DNA of 64,000 nt from Macropodus opercularis (taxonomy: Eukaryota; Chordata; Actinopteri; Anabantiformes; Osphronemidae), in NCBI GenBank assembly GCA_030770545.1, contig CM061109.1, positions 14,802,001 to 14,866,000 on the forward strand, read 5' to 3'. The position numbers were made by a program, and so were the translations under genes. This document shows, piece by piece, positions 61,274 to 64,000 of this stretch. Positions within the stretch are counted from its first letter, which is position 1. Each line of letters begins with the position of its first letter. The notes below the pieces were generated by a model. That model was not told where the DNA came from and ran no database searches. It saw only the letters and a program-made list of their open reading frames with translations.

Positions 61274-62284
61274 AGACATTTTTTTTTAACTGTAGTCAAC
61301 ACACAATCAAGAATGATGGTCACAAACGCACAAGTACAACTTGTTCCAAAAGTTGTATGATTGTACACTGTTTTATGTTCGTGCTTTATACCTCATGCAC
61401 TAGTTGGGAAGTGTTGCTTTTTCCATCGGTTTTCAGGTGTAGCATTCAGTACCTCATGCAATAATTTCCCAAAACCTACAACTCTTGGATTTGTGTTGAA
61501 TGTGGTTTAAGAAATGTTCCTAAATGAAATTGAGAAGGATGCCATTGCATTTATCATTTACCTATTTAGAATTTGGTTACATCAGTGTGTACATTAAATC
61601 ATTAATATATGATTCCTTCCATTTGAATGGTTTAAGTGTTGTGTTTTATGAGAACTAACCCCAATTAAGATTTTAAAGTTTGATCTCTTTTTACACACAT
61701 TTACATTAATGCTACATATTTAACATTCAGCTTTTTACCAATTGTTACAGTGAAGTAGCAAGACTGTTGTTTTTCCTGACAAAATGCCTTTGTTTTTAGG
61801 AAGCAGTTTTATATTTGACTGATTTAGCAATAACTGGTGACATCACCGTAAACAGTTTCTTGATCTGACTGATGGAACAAAACACCTTGAAGGTTGACTA
61901 ATGTGGATCTGTAATGTTAATAAAGCCTGTTAACGTGTGCAGCTTGAACAACATTCCAGGTTCTGAGCCATTGAACTGCTCAAAATCATTCAATTCACAT
62001 TACACTGAAGTATCTTAAGTTAGCTTCACTTCCTAAGCTCTGCTTCAGCATAACAGGTGGTGGCTCAATAGTCACCCAAACACACAGCTGTTGAAATGAT
62101 GGAGCAATAGGAATTTGCAGAAACAAAAGGGACAGTGTTTGTAAACTAAAAGGGTTCAGAATTTAAGGCGATAAAGTGTTGACTTTTTTTAGTTTAATCT
62201 GAGGCATGAAACAAGATAGAAGTTGTACTAGCCTGCTAATTGAACTCAACTACAAAGACCACAAATGAAGGTTAACCACAAAAT
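61274..62284. other. Convergent interval between mpc2 and rpl24
   Basis: AT-rich and without an open frame of note. It may contain an extended mpc2 3' UTR up to the AATAAA at 61919-61924. Nothing else was recognised. Confidence 0.5.
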
Positions 62285-62290
62285 TTTATT
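62285..62290 (-). promoter_or_regulatory. rpl24: AATAAA polyadenylation signal of rpl24
   Basis: The plus strand reads tttatt. The hexamer lies only about 26 bases past the rpl24 stop codon, in keeping with the very short 3' UTRs of ribosomal protein genes. Confidence 0.7.
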
Positions 62291-62315
62291 CACAACCATA
62301 CACAGTGTGTCAGGT

Positions 62316-63935
62316 TTAGCGTTTTCCACCAACGCGGGGTGCGCTGACCTTCATGGGCTTGGCGATCTTGGGCTTCTGTGCAGCCTTGGCTGCCGCCTAC
62401 AGAAGAAAAAAGGATACTTCCGATATCAATGTTTAATAAACCAATAAATGCTAAGGATAAAGCAGCTCACATGCGTTAACAGACACATTTTACAGTGATA
62501 AAGAATCATATTTAGTAAACGAAGTTTAGTAAAACTAGATCACATTCACTTTACCTTTGCAGGTGCTGCAGGTTTCTTTGCTGCCTGCTTTGCCTTCTTG
62601 GCCTCCTTGGCAGCTCTGAGAAAATAAACAAGAACTATCAGCCACAATAATGTTTTGGCTTTTGTGACACGTGAGAGACAACAAATCATCTGGAAAGGGC
62701 TGTAAACCTTCAGGTTAAAAATAAAAAAATAGTACAGACATTCACATACAACCTCATTCAAGTAAAACATTAGAAACATCTTGATATAAATTAAACGTTA
62801 AAACTATGGTAAACAGTAGAGTTGCTGAATTAGATTACATGTCCGCCAGTTTGTGTGCTTGTGCTGAGTTTAAAGCCACAAAGATGCTTTGCTAAAAGCT
62901 TAATGCTTGGACCTCACTGTTCCCAATCAAATTATAGAGTTTATATTTAATGAAAAAATTGCTGGGCAGGAAATCAATTCTCTTAACTTTGCCACTCTGT
63001 GTCTTACCTGATGGCCTGTTCCCTCTGGGCTTTGCGAACCTCGGGCTTCTGGTTCCTCTTGGCCATGATCTCAGCCAAGGAGGCCCCAGTGATGGCCCTC
63101 TGGAATTTGGCTGCACGGCGAGTACGCTTCTTTGCTACCTCTTCCTGTTAAAACGCATTGAGAAACTGGATTTGTTTGTGGCCCAATATAGACAAGCTTT
63201 AATGACAGACACCGCAAACAAAAGATCAAGAGCTTTCTACAGAATGTAAGTTATGCTTTACTTGAAAGTGAGCGAATCAGTAAAACCTCTAACAAACAAA
63301 TGTAGATGTTCAGGTATCTCCTGAAACCACCCAATTCACCCCAAAAGCAAATGTTTTCAACGACCACCATGTGGTTCCACTGACGCTTCACCAGATAAAC
63401 CCCACACAGTAGAATATTGTGCTATTCTTAGGAGGTTCTAGGGCTAATGAAATATTAAAGTGCACATAAAACAATCATAGTAACATGTTGGAGACTTTGG
63501 AGGCTGGCCACTGGTGAGATGTCTATAAAGACGTCAAGGGCCAGTACTATGATCTCCAGTTGGTCTGTGGCTGCAGGTGTGGAGTGAGCACTGCTGCCCA
63601 GACTGCAAAACACAATCTGGCAACAACACATAACACAGACGAGCACCACGCACACCGTTCACCTGCAGCCAAACTAGAACCCAGCAACGGCTGGAAAACA
63701 TGCAGCTGTACAGTTATTCTTACGGCTCCAAACAAAAGATGTAATGATTACGCTTTGCATCTTCGCCAGTGATTCACAGGCACCTCACATTTAAACAGAA
63801 CACACGTGACAACATGCTACTTACAGACTGGCCCTTCTTGTGCTTGCGTCTGTACAGCACGGTCCAGTTGATCTGTCTGGGGTTCCTCTTGGCCAGGAAG
63901 GCAGACTCACACTTGGCGTTCAAAAACTGAAACAC
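62316..63935 (-). CDS. rpl24: 60S ribosomal protein L24 (eL24), 3' four coding exons; 5' part outside window
   Basis: Component of the large cytosolic ribosomal subunit. Exons in transcript order: 63935-63825, 63144-63008, 62615-62555, 62396-62316, together 130 codons including the stop. They encode VFQFLNAKCESAFLAKRNP, RQINWTVLYRRKHKKGQS, then EEVAKKRTRRAVKFQRAIT, KRNQKPEVRKAQREQAIR and the Lys/Ala-rich tail ending SAPRVGGKR, the usual eL24 C-terminus. The first about 27 residues (zinc-binding N-terminus) are missing and must lie on exons beyond base 64000. RPL24L (RLP24, a ribosome-biogenesis paralogue) is excluded by the tail. Introns are 209-680 bp; snoRNAs are common in such genes but none was identified. 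Confidence 0.96.
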
Positions 63936-64000
63936 CTACGAGAGAGAAACACACCTCAAAATACTCCATGTCCACCTCCTTATTCAACAGCCATTACAAG

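Overview
This is a piece of a vertebrate, almost certainly teleost fish, nuclear genome. The genes are split into many short exons with GT-AG introns. The proteins align by eye along their whole length with human SYTL5, SRPX, RPGR, OTC, GPR161, DCAF6, MPC2 and RPL24. Introns are compact (mostly 80-2500 bp), there are (TA)n and (CA)n microsatellites, and Tc1-like and MITE-like transposon relics typical of fish are present. Exon boundaries were placed by hand from splice sites, reading-frame phase and family knowledge. Every model below keeps an open frame across all junctions.

Left block (about 1.8-36.5 kb): sytl5 (+), srpx (-), rpgr (-), otc (+). As I remember human Xp11.4, this is the same order and orientation. 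sytl5 and srpx are tail to tail. srpx and rpgr are in tandem. rpgr and otc are head to head, with 726 bp between their start codons, and that interval carries a tandemly duplicated GC-box module.

Right block (about 37.0-61.1 kb): gpr161 (+), dcaf6 (-), mpc2 (+). This is the arrangement of human 1q24.2: gpr161 and dcaf6 converge, dcaf6 and mpc2 diverge from a CCAAT-rich promoter region. The 3' four exons of rpl24 (-), whose human counterpart is on chromosome 3, lie at the right edge, and the gene runs out of the window. The otc-gpr161 interval is therefore a junction between two ancestral linkage groups.

The genes do not form one pathway. They are: Rab27 effector trafficking (sytl5), a secreted sushi protein (srpx), two cilium proteins (rpgr; gpr161, a Hedgehog-pathway receptor), two mitochondrial proteins (otc, urea cycle; mpc2, pyruvate import), a CRL4 substrate receptor (dcaf6) and a ribosomal protein (rpl24). 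I saw no wholly new system. The best leads are two unannotated-looking in-frame cassette exons (sytl5 and dcaf6), a 3-kb RPGR ORF15-type terminal exon with a long purine/pyrimidine-asymmetric tract, the duplicated promoter module between rpgr and otc, and an upstream ORF whose stop overlaps the gpr161 start codon.
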